A stretch of 16,630 nt of DNA from Ruminococcaceae bacterium UBA945 (GCA_002293315.1 DBCZ01000088.1:1-16630), one strand, 5' to 3'. Shown: positions 1-7,453, counted from the first letter of the stretch. Notes: generated from the sequence alone by a model not told the origin. Translations and numbers: made by a program.

Positions 1-1196
1 ATCTGTATAAGGTGTATGCTGACGGGGGGAATTACATTTCAAGCTGGATTTCCTGCGATACTTTGCTGACGGATTTGAGAATCGGCATGCTATCGCCCGA
101 AGGGAGCATCACTTATCTCGACGAAGAGCACATCCCGCTGCCCGTAAGCGGTGTGGTTAAAACCGCGCCTGTTTCGGAGCAAGCTCTGGACCTCGGGCTT
201 ATAAGCGAGATTCACTCGCTGGCGCGCACAGATATAAGCGTTTTTATTGAAGATAAATTATATCTTGACGCAGGAAATCTGATTTTCCTCTTTGCGTTCA
301 TGTCATTTGTGCTTATATTATTGGTCGGCGTTTCGATTTTCACAATCAGATATTACAAGAGAAACATAGAGATACCACTTGAGAACTTCCGCAGCCACAT
401 AAATGAGTATGCTTTGGCTAAGCAGAATGCCAAAGACACCGGCTTCACTGAGCTCAACGAGGCCGTGGCGGTCTTTGACTCAATCACCGAGCAAATTGAA
501 GAGCTGAAAATTGATGTTTACGAGGAAAAGCTGAGCATCGTAAAGGCAGAGCTGCAATATTATCATCTCCAGATAAAGCCGCACTTTTTCGTCAATTGCT
601 TCTCTATTATCCACGCGATGGCGCAGAAAAAGGATTTCGCGCGCATTCAGGAATTTTGCATCAAGCTTTCAAATTATGTGCGCTTCCTGCTGGTGGACAG
701 CCTTGATTTAATCCCTCTGAAGGATGAGCTTTTGATGATGCACGAATATCTGGATATTCAGAAGATCCGCCACAAGACGAACTCCATTCTGCACGGTGAG
801 ATTGACCCCGAGCTTGATTATATAAAGATTCCGCCGCTGGTTATCCTCACCTTTGTGGAGAATTCGATTAAATACGGCGCGGGCGATACAGGCAAGGACA
901 TCACAATTGAGGTGAAGGTCTCTGAAATATATCTTGACGGCGAAAGAAAGCTCTATATAATCATCAGCGACGACGGTATAGGCTTCCCCGAGGAGATTTT
1001 GGAGTATAACAATCTTTTCGATAATACTTTAGAAGATTCCGGGGGCAGCAGGCATATCGGCATCAGGAACATACACACACGCCTTTATCTCCTCTACGGC
1101 AAGACCTACAGCCTGAAGTTCCGCAACGTCAAGGACGCAAACGGAAATGTAATCGGGTGCAGGGTGGAGATTATTCTGCCCGTTAAAAATGGATAA
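1..1196 (+). CDS. Sensor histidine kinase, YesM/LytS type (5' partial)
   Basis: This is the C-terminal part of a membrane sensor kinase that would autophosphorylate and pass phosphate to a response regulator, which is not in the window. The frame is open to the left edge: codons CTG TAT AAG precede the GTG at 12, so the GTG is probably internal and the true start lies outside. Counting from that GTG: residues 1-88 look like the end of an extracellular sensing domain, about 89-113 form one membrane helix, and 114-175 form a HAMP-like linker. The phosphoacceptor region has IKPHFFVNC with His191, matching the His_kinase family pattern (QINPHFLFN). The ATPase domain shows an N box (VENSIKYG, about 282-289), DDGIGF (about 320-325) and GIRNIHTRL (about 350-358). 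These families often pair with AraC-type or LytTR regulators and sense sugars or peptides; the ligand here is unknown. The stop codon lies inside the downstream terminator hairpin. Confidence 0.9.
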   Translation, partial: LYKVYADGGNYISSWISCDTLLTDLRIGMLSPEGSITYLDEEHIPLPVSGVVKTAPVSEQALDLGLISEIHSLARTDISVFIEDKLYLDAGNLIFLFAFMSFVLILLVGVSIFTIRYYKRNIEIPLENFRSHINEYALAKQNAKDTGFTELNEAVAVFDSITEQIEELKIDVYEEKLSIVKAELQYYHLQIKPHFFVNCFSIIHAMAQKKDFARIQEFCIKLSNYVRFLLVDSLDLIPLKDELLMMHEYLDIQKIRHKTNSILHGEIDPELDYIKIPPLVILTFVENSIKYGAGDTGKDITIEVKVSEIYLDGERKLYIIISDDGIGFPEEILEYNNLFDNTLEDSGGSRHIGIRNIHTRLYLLYGKTYSLKFRNVKDANGNVIGCRVEIILPVKNG

Positions 1197-1234
1197 TAAC
1201 AAATAGCACCCCCTCGGGGGTGCTATTTGTTATT
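1195..1234. terminator. Bidirectional terminator between kinase and esterase
   Basis: A perfect inverted repeat of 19 bp per arm (1195-1213 and 1216-1234) has a C/G-rich core and AT-rich outer arms. It gives an A-tract/U-tract on either strand, so it can end both convergent transcripts. It begins within the kinase stop codon and ends one base before the esterase stop codon, so there is no spare sequence between the genes. Confidence 0.9.
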
Positions 1235-2788
1235 TTAATGCTGAATTTCTACGTCTCCGCCGAAACGGAAAGGCGGGCTGATTTTATCATGCAGCCTGAT
1301 GAGCTCGTGGTCATAGTTATGGCGAACCTCACAGGTTCTGTCAAAGACCATGATGGCCTCGTCGTTCGGAGATGAAGCCGGCCATTCGGGGAGGGCGGCG
1401 CAGCTCGGGTCGCCTGTTTTCGCGAAGGCCACCCACGCGCTGTACATCTCCTCCTCAAGCTTATCTGAAACCCCCGGCTCATTGCAGACGGCAACCATCT
1501 CGGCGTTCTTGAAGACAAACGGAATCTCGCTGCAATGCCACGCTACATGACCGTCGTCAAACGGGAATTCATACGTGAACATATACGAAAACGTCTTTGA
1601 TTCCGGATGAGCGGATTTCTTGAGGACCAGGTCGCAAGATGGTTCTCTGAAAAGAGAATCGAGGAAGAGCAAATCGCTTAAATGCTTATCGGGATATGCT
1701 TTTTTGAAGAGCTCAATCAGCTCATCTGTGCCTTCGCCGTATCTGTCATGAAGCTTCTTGGAGACGAGCGCGGCATCTGCCTTTTCTTCCTTGGTAAGCG
1801 CCGGAATAAACGCGAATTCGCCAAACACCGAGCCAACCATCAACGGAATCTTCTTCGCGTTCTCTGTGAAGCCGATTTCTCTCGGGTCGCCGAGATAGAA
1901 TTCGTTTGCCATAGGCGAGCAGCCCACATAATGCCCCTGCTTCGCAACCGCCGGTGAAGCCTTCGTATATGCCGCGGCTAAATCCGCATACGGCAGGGTT
2001 TCGAGCTTCTCCACCTCGTTTTCGCCGAGGCCCAGCTCACCCAGCATGGCCTTTACTATCTCCGTGCCGTCCTTCTTTGACATATCGATGACGCTTTTGA
2101 TTACGCCGCTCTGCACTACTCCCTTGTGGAAAAGCCCGTCAGCCGACGGCGTTTGCATAAGTGACCACACCTTCATTCCCCCGCCGGACTGACCGAACAG
2201 CGTGACGTTATCGGGGTCTCCGCCGAAGCCTGCGATATTGTCGCGAATCCATCTGAGCGCGGCGACTATGTCGGCATTTCCCGCGTTTGCGGAATTCTTA
2301 TATTTTTCGCCGAACGGCGAGAGGTCGAGATAGCCCAGAATATTGAGCCTGTGGTTGAGCGACACGACGACCACGTCTCCGGCCTTGCTGAGGTTTTCGC
2401 CGTCATAAGCCTGCTGCTCAATTGACGAGCCGGCTGTGAATCCGCCGCCGTGCAGCCATACCATGACAGGCTTCTTTGCCGAAGCCGAAACCGACTGCGT
2501 CCAGATGTTCAGGAACTGGCAGTTCTCATCCATCGGCCAGTATCTGTGCGGCACCATCATCTCGCCTCTGGGCGTATCCTGCGAGAGCATCGGCGATACC
2601 ATACCGTAGGAATGCGCATCTTTCACGCCCTCCCAGGGCTGCACGTCAACGGGCTGCTGAAAGCGCTTCGCGTCGGCATATTTAATGCCGTAAAAGGTGT
2701 AGGTTCCGTCGAGAATGAAGCCGCGCAGCTTGCCTGCCTTTGTCGCTACAATCGGCTCAGTTTTTGAGCATACAAAATTTCTTGCCAT
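1235..2788 (-). CDS. Type B carboxylesterase (para-nitrobenzyl esterase-like)
   Basis: This serine ester hydrolase has the type B (cholinesterase/PNB esterase) fold, 517 residues with the start chosen here and close to the family length. The oxyanion-hole motif is WLHGGGF (about 111-117). The nucleophile elbow is GQSGGG with Ser201, instead of the common GESAG. The acidic residue is probably Glu324 in VGSVFGEF, and the His is His418 in AWHCSEIPFVF, matching the family H-G/C-S-(D/E)-I-P-(Y/F)-V-F block. No signal peptide is visible, so the enzyme is probably cytoplasmic. The start at 2788 is preferred because a GGAGGT site lies 9 bases upstream of it. An in-frame ATG at 2806 has no ribosome site, and its own codons contain that GGAGGT. 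The natural ester is unknown. The gene is monocistronic, with its own promoter and a shared terminator. Confidence 0.9.
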   Translation of the reverse strand: MARNFVCSKTEPIVATKAGKLRGFILDGTYTFYGIKYADAKRFQQPVDVQPWEGVKDAHSYGMVSPMLSQDTPRGEMMVPHRYWPMDENCQFLNIWTQSVSASAKKPVMVWLHGGGFTAGSSIEQQAYDGENLSKAGDVVVVSLNHRLNILGYLDLSPFGEKYKNSANAGNADIVAALRWIRDNIAGFGGDPDNVTLFGQSGGGMKVWSLMQTPSADGLFHKGVVQSGVIKSVIDMSKKDGTEIVKAMLGELGLGENEVEKLETLPYADLAAAYTKASPAVAKQGHYVGCSPMANEFYLGDPREIGFTENAKKIPLMVGSVFGEFAFIPALTKEEKADAALVSKKLHDRYGEGTDELIELFKKAYPDKHLSDLLFLDSLFREPSCDLVLKKSAHPESKTFSYMFTYEFPFDDGHVAWHCSEIPFVFKNAEMVAVCNEPGVSDKLEEEMYSAWVAFAKTGDPSCAALPEWPASSPNDEAIMVFDRTCEVRHNYDHELIRLHDKISPPFRFGGDVEIQH

Positions 2789-2797
2789 ATCAATACT

Positions 2798-2803
2798 ACC
2801 TCC
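2798..2803 (-). promoter_or_regulatory. Ribosome binding site deciding the esterase start
   Basis: GGAGGT on the minus strand lies 9 bases before the ATG at 2788. It falls inside the reading frame if the longer ATG at 2806 is used, which argues for the shorter protein. Confidence 0.75.
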
Positions 2804-2820
2804 CATTATACTTTGTTTTC

Positions 2821-2848
2821 AATATATGCTTTTTGAGGCAAATGTCAA
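2821..2848 (-). promoter_or_regulatory. Promoter of the esterase gene
   Basis: On the minus strand, TTGACA (2843-2848) and TATATT (2821-2826) are separated by 16 bp. A TATAAT closer to the gene overlaps the ribosome site and is too near the start to serve as the -10 box. Confidence 0.6.
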
Positions 2849-2923
2849 TCAAATATATGAATGAATGCCGAAACGCAACATTTCTTGTCGGGAAAATGCT
2901 AGTGAAGCGCCGAAGAAAATCTC

Positions 2924-2951
2924 TTGCTTTTTCCGGTATATGCTGTAAACT
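2924..2951 (+). promoter_or_regulatory. Possible promoter of the alpha/beta hydrolase gene
   Basis: TTGCTT (2924-2929) and TAAACT (2946-2951) have a 16-bp spacer, about 40 bases upstream of the hydrolase start. The match is moderate. It is the best pair on the plus strand of this 200-bp divergent intergenic region, where nothing else was recognised. Confidence 0.4.
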
Positions 2952-2991
2952 ATAGGCAGTATTCACACAATCCTAATAAGGGGGCAGAATA

Positions 2992-3942
2992 ATGGCTGGA
3001 GCAACAACGAACGGCAGAACTGATTTCACGTATCTTTCCAATGACGGGAAGACGAATATCCACGCTGTGGAATGGAAGCCGGAGGGCGAAATCTCGGCGG
3101 TTTTGCAGATTTCCCACGGAATGGCGGAATACATCATGCGCTACAATGATTTCGCTGAATTCCTCAATGCGCACGGTGTTCTCGTCGTGGGCAACGACCA
3201 TCTTGGGCACGGAGAATCAGTAACCGCTAAAGATGATTTGGGGTATTTTTCGGAGGATAACGCGAACCAAACCGTGCTGGACGATATCCACAAGCTCGTG
3301 TCCCTTACGAAGGGAAAATATCCGGATGTACCGTACATTCTCATGGGGCACAGCATGGGTTCGTTCTATGCGCGGCAGTATCTCGCGGTTTACGGCGGCG
3401 AGCTTAACGCGGCAATCATCATGGGCACGGGTTATCAAGCTCCGGCGCTCGTCGGCGCAGGAAAGTGCTTCACGCGGATTATCGCCTTGTTCCACGGCTG
3501 GAAATATCGCAGCAAATTTATGGATAACCTCGTCTTCGCGTCCAACAATAATGCGATTCAAAACAGCCGCACGCCGCTTGACTGGCTCTCAAGAAAGACC
3601 GAGCTTGTGGATGCCTATATAGCTGACGAGCTCTGCGGCTTCGGCTTCACGCTGAACGCCTACCGCGGCATGTTTGACTGCCTCGGCAATATAGTAAAAC
3701 CAAACTTTCTCGCTAAAATGCCGAAGGATTTGCCGGTTCTCTTCGTCTCCGGCGACGCCGACCCTGTAGGAGGCAACGGCGGAGAGGGTGTGAAGAAAGT
3801 GTTCTCGCTTTTCAAGGATGCGGGCATGAAAAATCCTGAGATTAAGCTTTATCATGAGTATCGCCACGAGATTCTGAATGAGCTTGAAAACGAGATAGTC
3901 TATAAAGACATACTTGATTTTATTTTGAAGCACAGCTCATAA
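2992..3942 (+). CDS. Alpha/beta hydrolase, monoacylglycerol lipase/lysophospholipase-like
   Basis: This 316-residue protein belongs to the Hydrolase_4 (serine aminopeptidase S33, PldB/COG2267) group. HGMAE (residues 43-47) forms the oxyanion hole. GHSMGS carries the nucleophile Ser121, SGDADPVG carries the acid (probably Asp257), and YRHEILNE carries His292; the last two blocks are typical of bacterial monoglyceride lipases and lysophospholipases. No signal peptide or membrane segment is visible, so a cytoplasmic role in breaking down monoacylglycerols or lysophospholipids is the family-based guess. The start is supported by AAGGGGG (2978-2984), 7 bases upstream. The gene is divergent from the esterase and convergent with the aldo/keto reductase. 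The exact substrate cannot be read from the sequence. Confidence 0.88.
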   Translation: MAGATTNGRTDFTYLSNDGKTNIHAVEWKPEGEISAVLQISHGMAEYIMRYNDFAEFLNAHGVLVVGNDHLGHGESVTAKDDLGYFSEDNANQTVLDDIHKLVSLTKGKYPDVPYILMGHSMGSFYARQYLAVYGGELNAAIIMGTGYQAPALVGAGKCFTRIIALFHGWKYRSKFMDNLVFASNNNAIQNSRTPLDWLSRKTELVDAYIADELCGFGFTLNAYRGMFDCLGNIVKPNFLAKMPKDLPVLFVSGDADPVGGNGGEGVKKVFSLFKDAGMKNPEIKLYHEYRHEILNELENEIVYKDILDFILKHSS

Positions 3943-3943
3943 A

Positions 3944-3979
3944 ATAACAAAACGCCGCTTATTAGCGGCGTTTTGTTAT
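3944..3979. terminator. Bidirectional terminator between hydrolase and aldo/keto reductase
   Basis: A perfect 16-bp stem (3944-3959 with 3964-3979) has a TATT loop. The core is CGCCGCT/AGCGGCG, flanked by A4/T4 on both sides. It begins directly after the hydrolase stop codon and ends 6 bases before the reductase stop codon, so it serves both convergent genes. Confidence 0.9.
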
Positions 3980-3985
3980 GCTGTT

Positions 3986-4879
3986 TTATAAAAAATCCTC
4001 GCCGCCGTATTCTTCAAGCACGTTATGGAGAAAAGCGGTGTCCGTTTCGGAAAGAGGGCTATCCAGGCATTCGTCAATGTGCTCCGCGGCGAATTTGAAT
4101 TGCTCAAAATTCCCGGGCGGGATAAGCGTATCAATGCCCATTGAAAGCGCATACTTCATCGCCGCTACCGTCCATTCGTCATAGTTCTCAATCGGCTTGC
4201 ACCATGATTTCGGGTAGTTTGAGCTATATCGCTCTTCGTCACTGTGCCACGCGCGGTGTATGAAGGATTTCATGCCGAGCAGCCCGAATTCTTTTTCACG
4301 CTTTGCCTCAAGCAATTTGCCGCCGAAGGCTTTCCTGATATGCAGCGCCCAGTTGGTGGGGAACATTACGGTTTCAAAGTCATAGAGCGAAAGCGCACGA
4401 AGCGCGGCTTCTTCATAATGGCATGTGATGCCGATGTGCCTGATGAGGCCCTCCTCCTTCGCCTGTAAAATGGCCTCCATCGCGCCGCCGCTTGTAAACG
4501 CGGTTTCCACCTCGTTTACATTTGAAAGCGCATGCATCTGGTAGACGTCAAAATAGTCTGTTTTAAGGAATTTCAGAGACACTTCCAAATCACGCCGAAC
4601 ATCGTCCGCCGTGCGGTACAGCGTCTTGCATGCGAGGTAGATGTCTTTGCGATACGGCGCGAGCGAATTCCCCATGCGCCCCTGCGCGTTGCCGTATTTT
4701 GGGGCTACGTCGAAATAGTTGACGCCGTTTTCTATTGCGTACTCCACATACATGTCTGATTCTTCCTGACCCTTGCCGTTTGGAAAGGCGCCGTCATAGC
4801 CGTCATCGGTCGAGACGATGCCGCCGTAAGTGATTGCAGAAACCTGCAATCCTGTTTTTCCAAGCTGCTTCTTTTTCAT
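3986..4879 (-). CDS. Aldo/keto reductase
   Basis: This is a 297-residue NAD(P)H-dependent oxidoreductase of the aldo/keto reductase superfamily, with a (beta/alpha)8 barrel. The opening QLGKTGLQVSAITYGG is the usual first strand. The catalytic tetrad is visible: Asp57 and Tyr62 (FDVAPKYG), Lys85 (LACK) and His116 (YQMH). The C-terminal IPPGNFEQF block resembles the cofactor-phosphate region. The start at 4879 is chosen because AAGGAGG (4886-4892) sits 6 bases upstream. A longer start at 4912 would overlap the upstream gene and lacks such a site. It is the second gene of an operon with the Gfo/Idh/MocA oxidoreductase: the gap is 11 bp and its ribosome site overlaps that gene's stop codon, suggesting translational coupling. 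The substrate, probably a sugar or sugar derivative, is inferred only from its neighbours. Confidence 0.9.
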   Translation of the reverse strand: MKKKQLGKTGLQVSAITYGGIVSTDDGYDGAFPNGKGQEESDMYVEYAIENGVNYFDVAPKYGNAQGRMGNSLAPYRKDIYLACKTLYRTADDVRRDLEVSLKFLKTDYFDVYQMHALSNVNEVETAFTSGGAMEAILQAKEEGLIRHIGITCHYEEAALRALSLYDFETVMFPTNWALHIRKAFGGKLLEAKREKEFGLLGMKSFIHRAWHSDEERYSSNYPKSWCKPIENYDEWTVAAMKYALSMGIDTLIPPGNFEQFKFAAEHIDECLDSPLSETDTAFLHNVLEEYGGEDFL

Positions 4880-4890
4880 GATTTTCCTCC

Positions 4891-5934
4891 TTAATAATTG
4901 ACCTTCAGCCATCTGCCTTCTTTTGAGGCCTCCACGCCCGCCATGATGACCGCCATAGTGTTATGCCCGTCAACCCCTGTGACGATGGGCTTTCTGTTCT
5001 CGACGATAGCGCCGATGAATTCATCTATCACGCCGCTGTTGAGCTGGTTTTCATTCGTGCTGATTGAGCCGATATGATATTTCACCGTCGTGCCGTCGCG
5101 CATTTCCAAGACTATATCATCGGCATAGTCGCCGAAAATTTTCATCGCGCCGTTATCGCCGTATACCACGGTGCTGTTATCCTCTTGCCCGTAGTTTGTC
5201 CAGCTGAAGTGCATTATGCCCGGCGTGCCGTCTTCAAGCTTGAATTGGCAGACCACGTTATCCTCGAGGTCGATTAGCTCACCGTTTGCGTATCGCTTGT
5301 CAAGCGTCGTCATTGAGGCGAAAACAGTGTCGATTTCCTTGCCTGTTAGGAAACGGATTAAGTCCAGCTTATGCGAGCCCAAGTCGCCCAGCACGCCGAA
5401 CTGTGCCCGCGCCTTATCAAAAAACCATAGAGAGCCCTCCTTGCTCATTGACCAGCTCTCGGGGCCCGCGTGCTTGAAGCTGCATTCATAGAAAAGCGGC
5501 TTACCGATTGCCCCGTTGTGAATCAGTTCACGCGCCTTTCTGTGTGTTGGGATCAGGCGCTGATTATGCCCGGGCATCAGGATTTTGCCGGATTTTTCTT
5601 CCGCGGCAAGCATCGCACGCGTCTCCTCCAGCGAAAGCGCCATCGGCTTTTCGCACAGCACATGCTTGCCGGCCTCCAGCGCCATGATAGACATGCCGGC
5701 ATGTGTGCTGTTCGGCGAGCAAACGCTTATCGCATCAATTTGGGGGTCGTTTATCATCTCTTCCGCGCTTTTATACGCCTCGCCGCCCCACTTCCTTGCT
5801 ATTTCTTCACAGCGCTTTTCGTCCGCGTCATAGAAGCCCGCAATTTCGGCGTTCGAGTTTTTGGTGTACTCCGGCGCGTGCCGCCTCTGTGTGATAGCTC
5901 CGCCGCCAAGTATTCCGACTCTGATTTTTTCCAT
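4891..5934 (-). CDS. Gfo/Idh/MocA family oxidoreductase
   Basis: This 347-residue NAD(P)-dependent dehydrogenase belongs to the family that acts on sugars, inositols and amino sugars. The N-terminal Rossmann fold shows GILGGGAIT (residues 7-15). CEKPMAL (94-100) holds the family EKP motif with catalytic Lys96. GDLGSHKLDL (183-192) matches the conserved D-x-G-x-H block, with Asp184 and His188 in the active site. The start has GGGAGG (5944-5949) 9 bases upstream. It is the first gene of an operon with the aldo/keto reductase. An 18-bp operator 34 bases upstream is identical to the one at the promoter of the adjacent LacI gene, so repression by that regulator is likely. The substrate is unknown; a cytoplasmic role in converting a sugar or polyol is inferred. 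Confidence 0.92.
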   Translation of the reverse strand: MEKIRVGILGGGAITQRRHAPEYTKNSNAEIAGFYDADEKRCEEIARKWGGEAYKSAEEMINDPQIDAISVCSPNSTHAGMSIMALEAGKHVLCEKPMALSLEETRAMLAAEEKSGKILMPGHNQRLIPTHRKARELIHNGAIGKPLFYECSFKHAGPESWSMSKEGSLWFFDKARAQFGVLGDLGSHKLDLIRFLTGKEIDTVFASMTTLDKRYANGELIDLEDNVVCQFKLEDGTPGIMHFSWTNYGQEDNSTVVYGDNGAMKIFGDYADDIVLEMRDGTTVKYHIGSISTNENQLNSGVIDEFIGAIVENRKPIVTGVDGHNTMAVIMAGVEASKEGRWLKVNY

Positions 5935-5967
5935 AATAGTTTCCTCCCTGAAAATATAAGTTTCGAT

Positions 5968-5985
5968 ATGTTAACGTTACCATAG
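5968..5985 (-). promoter_or_regulatory. LacI-type operator upstream of the oxidoreductase operon
   Basis: On the minus strand it reads TATGGTAACGTTAACATA, an 18-bp dyad with a central CG; 16 of 18 positions are symmetric. It is identical, in inverted orientation, to 7191-7208 at the LacI promoter. It lies between the probable promoter region and the oxidoreductase ribosome site. A confident -35/-10 pair could not be fixed; a CTGACA at 6005-6010 is one candidate -35. Confidence 0.8.
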
Positions 5986-6022
5986 ATGATAAAATAAATA
6001 AGAATGTCAGTTGATTTCTCTT

Positions 6023-6101
6023 ACGGGCGGGCGTGTACGGGCGGGCGTGGAAGCTCGCCCCTGTTGGGCAACACCCGCTGGGCAACACCCGCTGGGCAAC
6101 G
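6023..6101. repeat. GC-rich island of two 14-bp tandem repeats
   Basis: 6023-6050 holds two copies of ACGGGCGGGCGTGK. The second copy runs into a hairpin (GGGCGGGC/GCTCGCCC with one G-T pair, about 6041-6060). 6065-6101 holds about 2.6 copies of TGGGCAACACCCGC. The island is much richer in GC than the surrounding DNA, occupies the gap between the LacI gene and its target operon, and has no coding signal. There is no U-tract, so it is not a typical terminator. Confidence 0.75.
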
Positions 6102-6134
6102 CTTACAAAACACCCGTCGTCGCTACGATTATTC

Positions 6135-6158
6135 TCAATTGTCAATTGTCAATTGCCC
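6135..6158. repeat. Dispersed repeat copy 1 (TCAATTG triplet) overlapping the LacI stop
   Basis: Three tandem TCAATTG units (6135-6155) are followed by CCC. The 14-bp core ATTGTCAATTGCCC (6145-6158) recurs exactly at 7841-7854 and with one change at 16576-16589. On the minus strand it encodes the last residues and the TGA stop codon of the LacI gene. Confidence 0.75.
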
Positions 6159-7155
6159 TTACGGTGCCTCTGCTCACATACACCGTCTCAAGAAACTGCG
6201 TGGAAGACTTGATATTGATGTTCGCCATTCTTTTCTCGAGCATTGTGAACACGCTTTCGCCGATGTCTGAAATTGCCAAGTCTACCGAATCAATCGCGGG
6301 GGCGAGCTGAGCCGCCAGAACGTTATCATATCCGCAAATCGACATATCCTCGGGCACGCGCAGGCCTCGCTCATATAGGCACTGCATAGCGCCCGCGGCG
6401 AGGGTATCGGCTGTGCAGAAAACGGCGGTCGGCGGGTTTTTAAGCGCGAGAAGCGCCTCCATCGTCTTGTATCCGTTTTCCAGAAAGTAATCGCCGAGCA
6501 GGTGAATCATGCTTGCATCAGGTGTTATTCCGGCCTCTTCAAGCGCTTTCATATAGCCATCATATCTCTCTGTCTCTACAGAATCGCGCAGCTCGACGGC
6601 GATCAGGGCGATTCTTCTGTGGTGCAGGCTTAGCATATTTCTTACCGCTCTATATGAGCCCTCCATGTCCTTCACGATGAGATTATCCGTGAACCTGTGC
6701 TTGAAGGCGCGCTCCACCATGACGACGGGGATTTCAAGCTCATGCAGCCTGTCGAGCATTTCGGCACTAATCCGCCTGTTTGAGGTGATGACCAGGCCGT
6801 CTGCCTGCATGCCGATGAACTGATTTATCAAATCCTCTTCATCGCGGCGGTTCTGCCGACCCTCCATTGTGATAAGCTTATACCCGTGATTCTCCACTGC
6901 CTCTATTATTGAGCTGTTTATGCGCGTGTAAAGCGCGTTTTGATTATAGGTCACCATGCTGCCGATTATGCCGCTCTTGCTTTGCTTTAAGGCACGCGCC
7001 ATGCGGTTCGGCACATATCCCAGCTTTGCGACGGCATCTTCCACGCGCCGACGCACATCTTCAGAAACATAGCCGTTGTTGTGTATAACCCTGCCGACGG
7101 TAGCAATTGAAACCTCGGCCACCTTGGCAATATCAGTCATTTTTATGTTCGGCAC
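6142..7155 (-). CDS. LacI-family transcriptional regulator
   Basis: This 337-residue (with the start used) sugar-responsive repressor has an N-terminal helix-turn-helix (TDIAKVAEVSIATVGRV), a hinge (LGYVPNRMARALKQ) and a periplasmic-binding-protein-like effector domain extending to the end (CGYDNVLAAQ, then TVYVSRGTVR). The usual Ser in TVSRV is Gly here. The start is uncertain. The open frame begins at ATG 7191, but the likely transcription start falls inside the operator at about 7199, leaving almost no leader. GTG 7155 has GGTGA 4 bases upstream and gives the typical N-terminus MPNIKMTDIA. ATG 7173 and ATG 7140 are also possible. The last residues (RAIDN) and the stop come from a dispersed repeat. 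Identical operators at its own promoter and before the oxidoreductase operon suggest autoregulation and local control; the inducer is unknown. Confidence 0.9.
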   Translation of the reverse strand: MPNIKMTDIAKVAEVSIATVGRVIHNNGYVSEDVRRRVEDAVAKLGYVPNRMARALKQSKSGIIGSMVTYNQNALYTRINSSIIEAVENHGYKLITMEGRQNRRDEEDLINQFIGMQADGLVITSNRRISAEMLDRLHELEIPVVMVERAFKHRFTDNLIVKDMEGSYRAVRNMLSLHHRRIALIAVELRDSVETERYDGYMKALEEAGITPDASMIHLLGDYFLENGYKTMEALLALKNPPTAVFCTADTLAAGAMQCLYERGLRVPEDMSICGYDNVLAAQLAPAIDSVDLAISDIGESVFTMLEKRMANINIKSSTQFLETVYVSRGTVRAIDN

Positions 7156-7190
7156 CTCTTCACCGCCATTCATATATAGGTTTTCCCGCA

Positions 7191-7208
7191 TATGGTAACG
7201 TTAACATA
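7191..7208 (+). promoter_or_regulatory. LacI-type operator at the LacI promoter
   Basis: TATGGTAACGTTAACATA on the plus strand is identical in inverted orientation to 5968-5985. It starts within the -10 region of the LacI promoter and covers the expected transcription start, the usual position for autorepression. Confidence 0.8.
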
Positions 7209-7234
7209 TTATCATTCATAAATCGATTTGTCAA
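7206..7234 (-). promoter_or_regulatory. Promoter of the LacI gene
   Basis: On the minus strand, TTGACA (7229-7234) and TAATAT (7206-7211) are separated by exactly 17 bp. The operator begins in the -10 box. This near-consensus promoter makes a translation start downstream of 7191 more likely. Confidence 0.75.
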
Positions 7235-7386
7235 CAACTCAGCCTAAAATAAATCTCGAAGCTTTCTCCATTCGCCGAATATCGACATTTTACGACTTTT
7301 TTCGCTCGGTTACATGCACAAATGTGCGTGTAAGATTTTGTCACTACCCACAATGGACAGCAAAACTCCGGAAGCGTAAAATCAAA
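7235..7386. other. Non-coding gap with one hairpin, upstream of the cystatin-like gene
   Basis: No gene is supported here. A 9-bp imperfect inverted repeat (7312-7320 with 7323-7331, one G-T pair, 2-base spacer) is the only structure seen. It lies upstream of the predicted cystatin-like promoter, so it would act as DNA and not as part of that mRNA. Confidence 0.4.
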
Positions 7387-7415
7387 TTGAGGGAAGCGCT
7401 TCCAGCAGTTTATAG
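7387..7415 (+). promoter_or_regulatory. Promoter with embedded operator for the cystatin-like gene
   Basis: TTGAGG (7387-7392) and TTATAG (7410-7415) have a 17-bp spacer. Starting at the last base of the -35 box and filling most of the spacer is a perfect 12-bp palindrome, GGAAGCGCTTCC (7392-7403), with a central CG. Extended to 7391-7404 it matches the catabolite-response (cre) consensus TGNAANCGNWNNCW except at the first base. A protein bound here would block RNA polymerase, so repression by CcpA or another LacI-family member is likely. Confidence 0.6.
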
Positions 7416-7453
7416 AGGCGTAAGCTCTAATAAAAAGGAAAGCAGGGATTATC

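Noticed and set aside
2801..2812. TATAAT next to the esterase start as its -10 box
   Set aside because: It abuts the ribosome site, so the transcript would lack it, and no -35 box lies at the right distance. TTGACA-16-TATATT further upstream fits better.
6023..6101. CRISPR array
   Set aside because: The repeats are 14 bp, directly adjacent without unique spacers, and belong to two unrelated units.
6004..6310. Plus-strand frames over the GC-rich repeat island and the LacI 3' end
   Set aside because: They translate tandem repeats and antisense LacI sequence, with no ribosome site and no recognisable domain.
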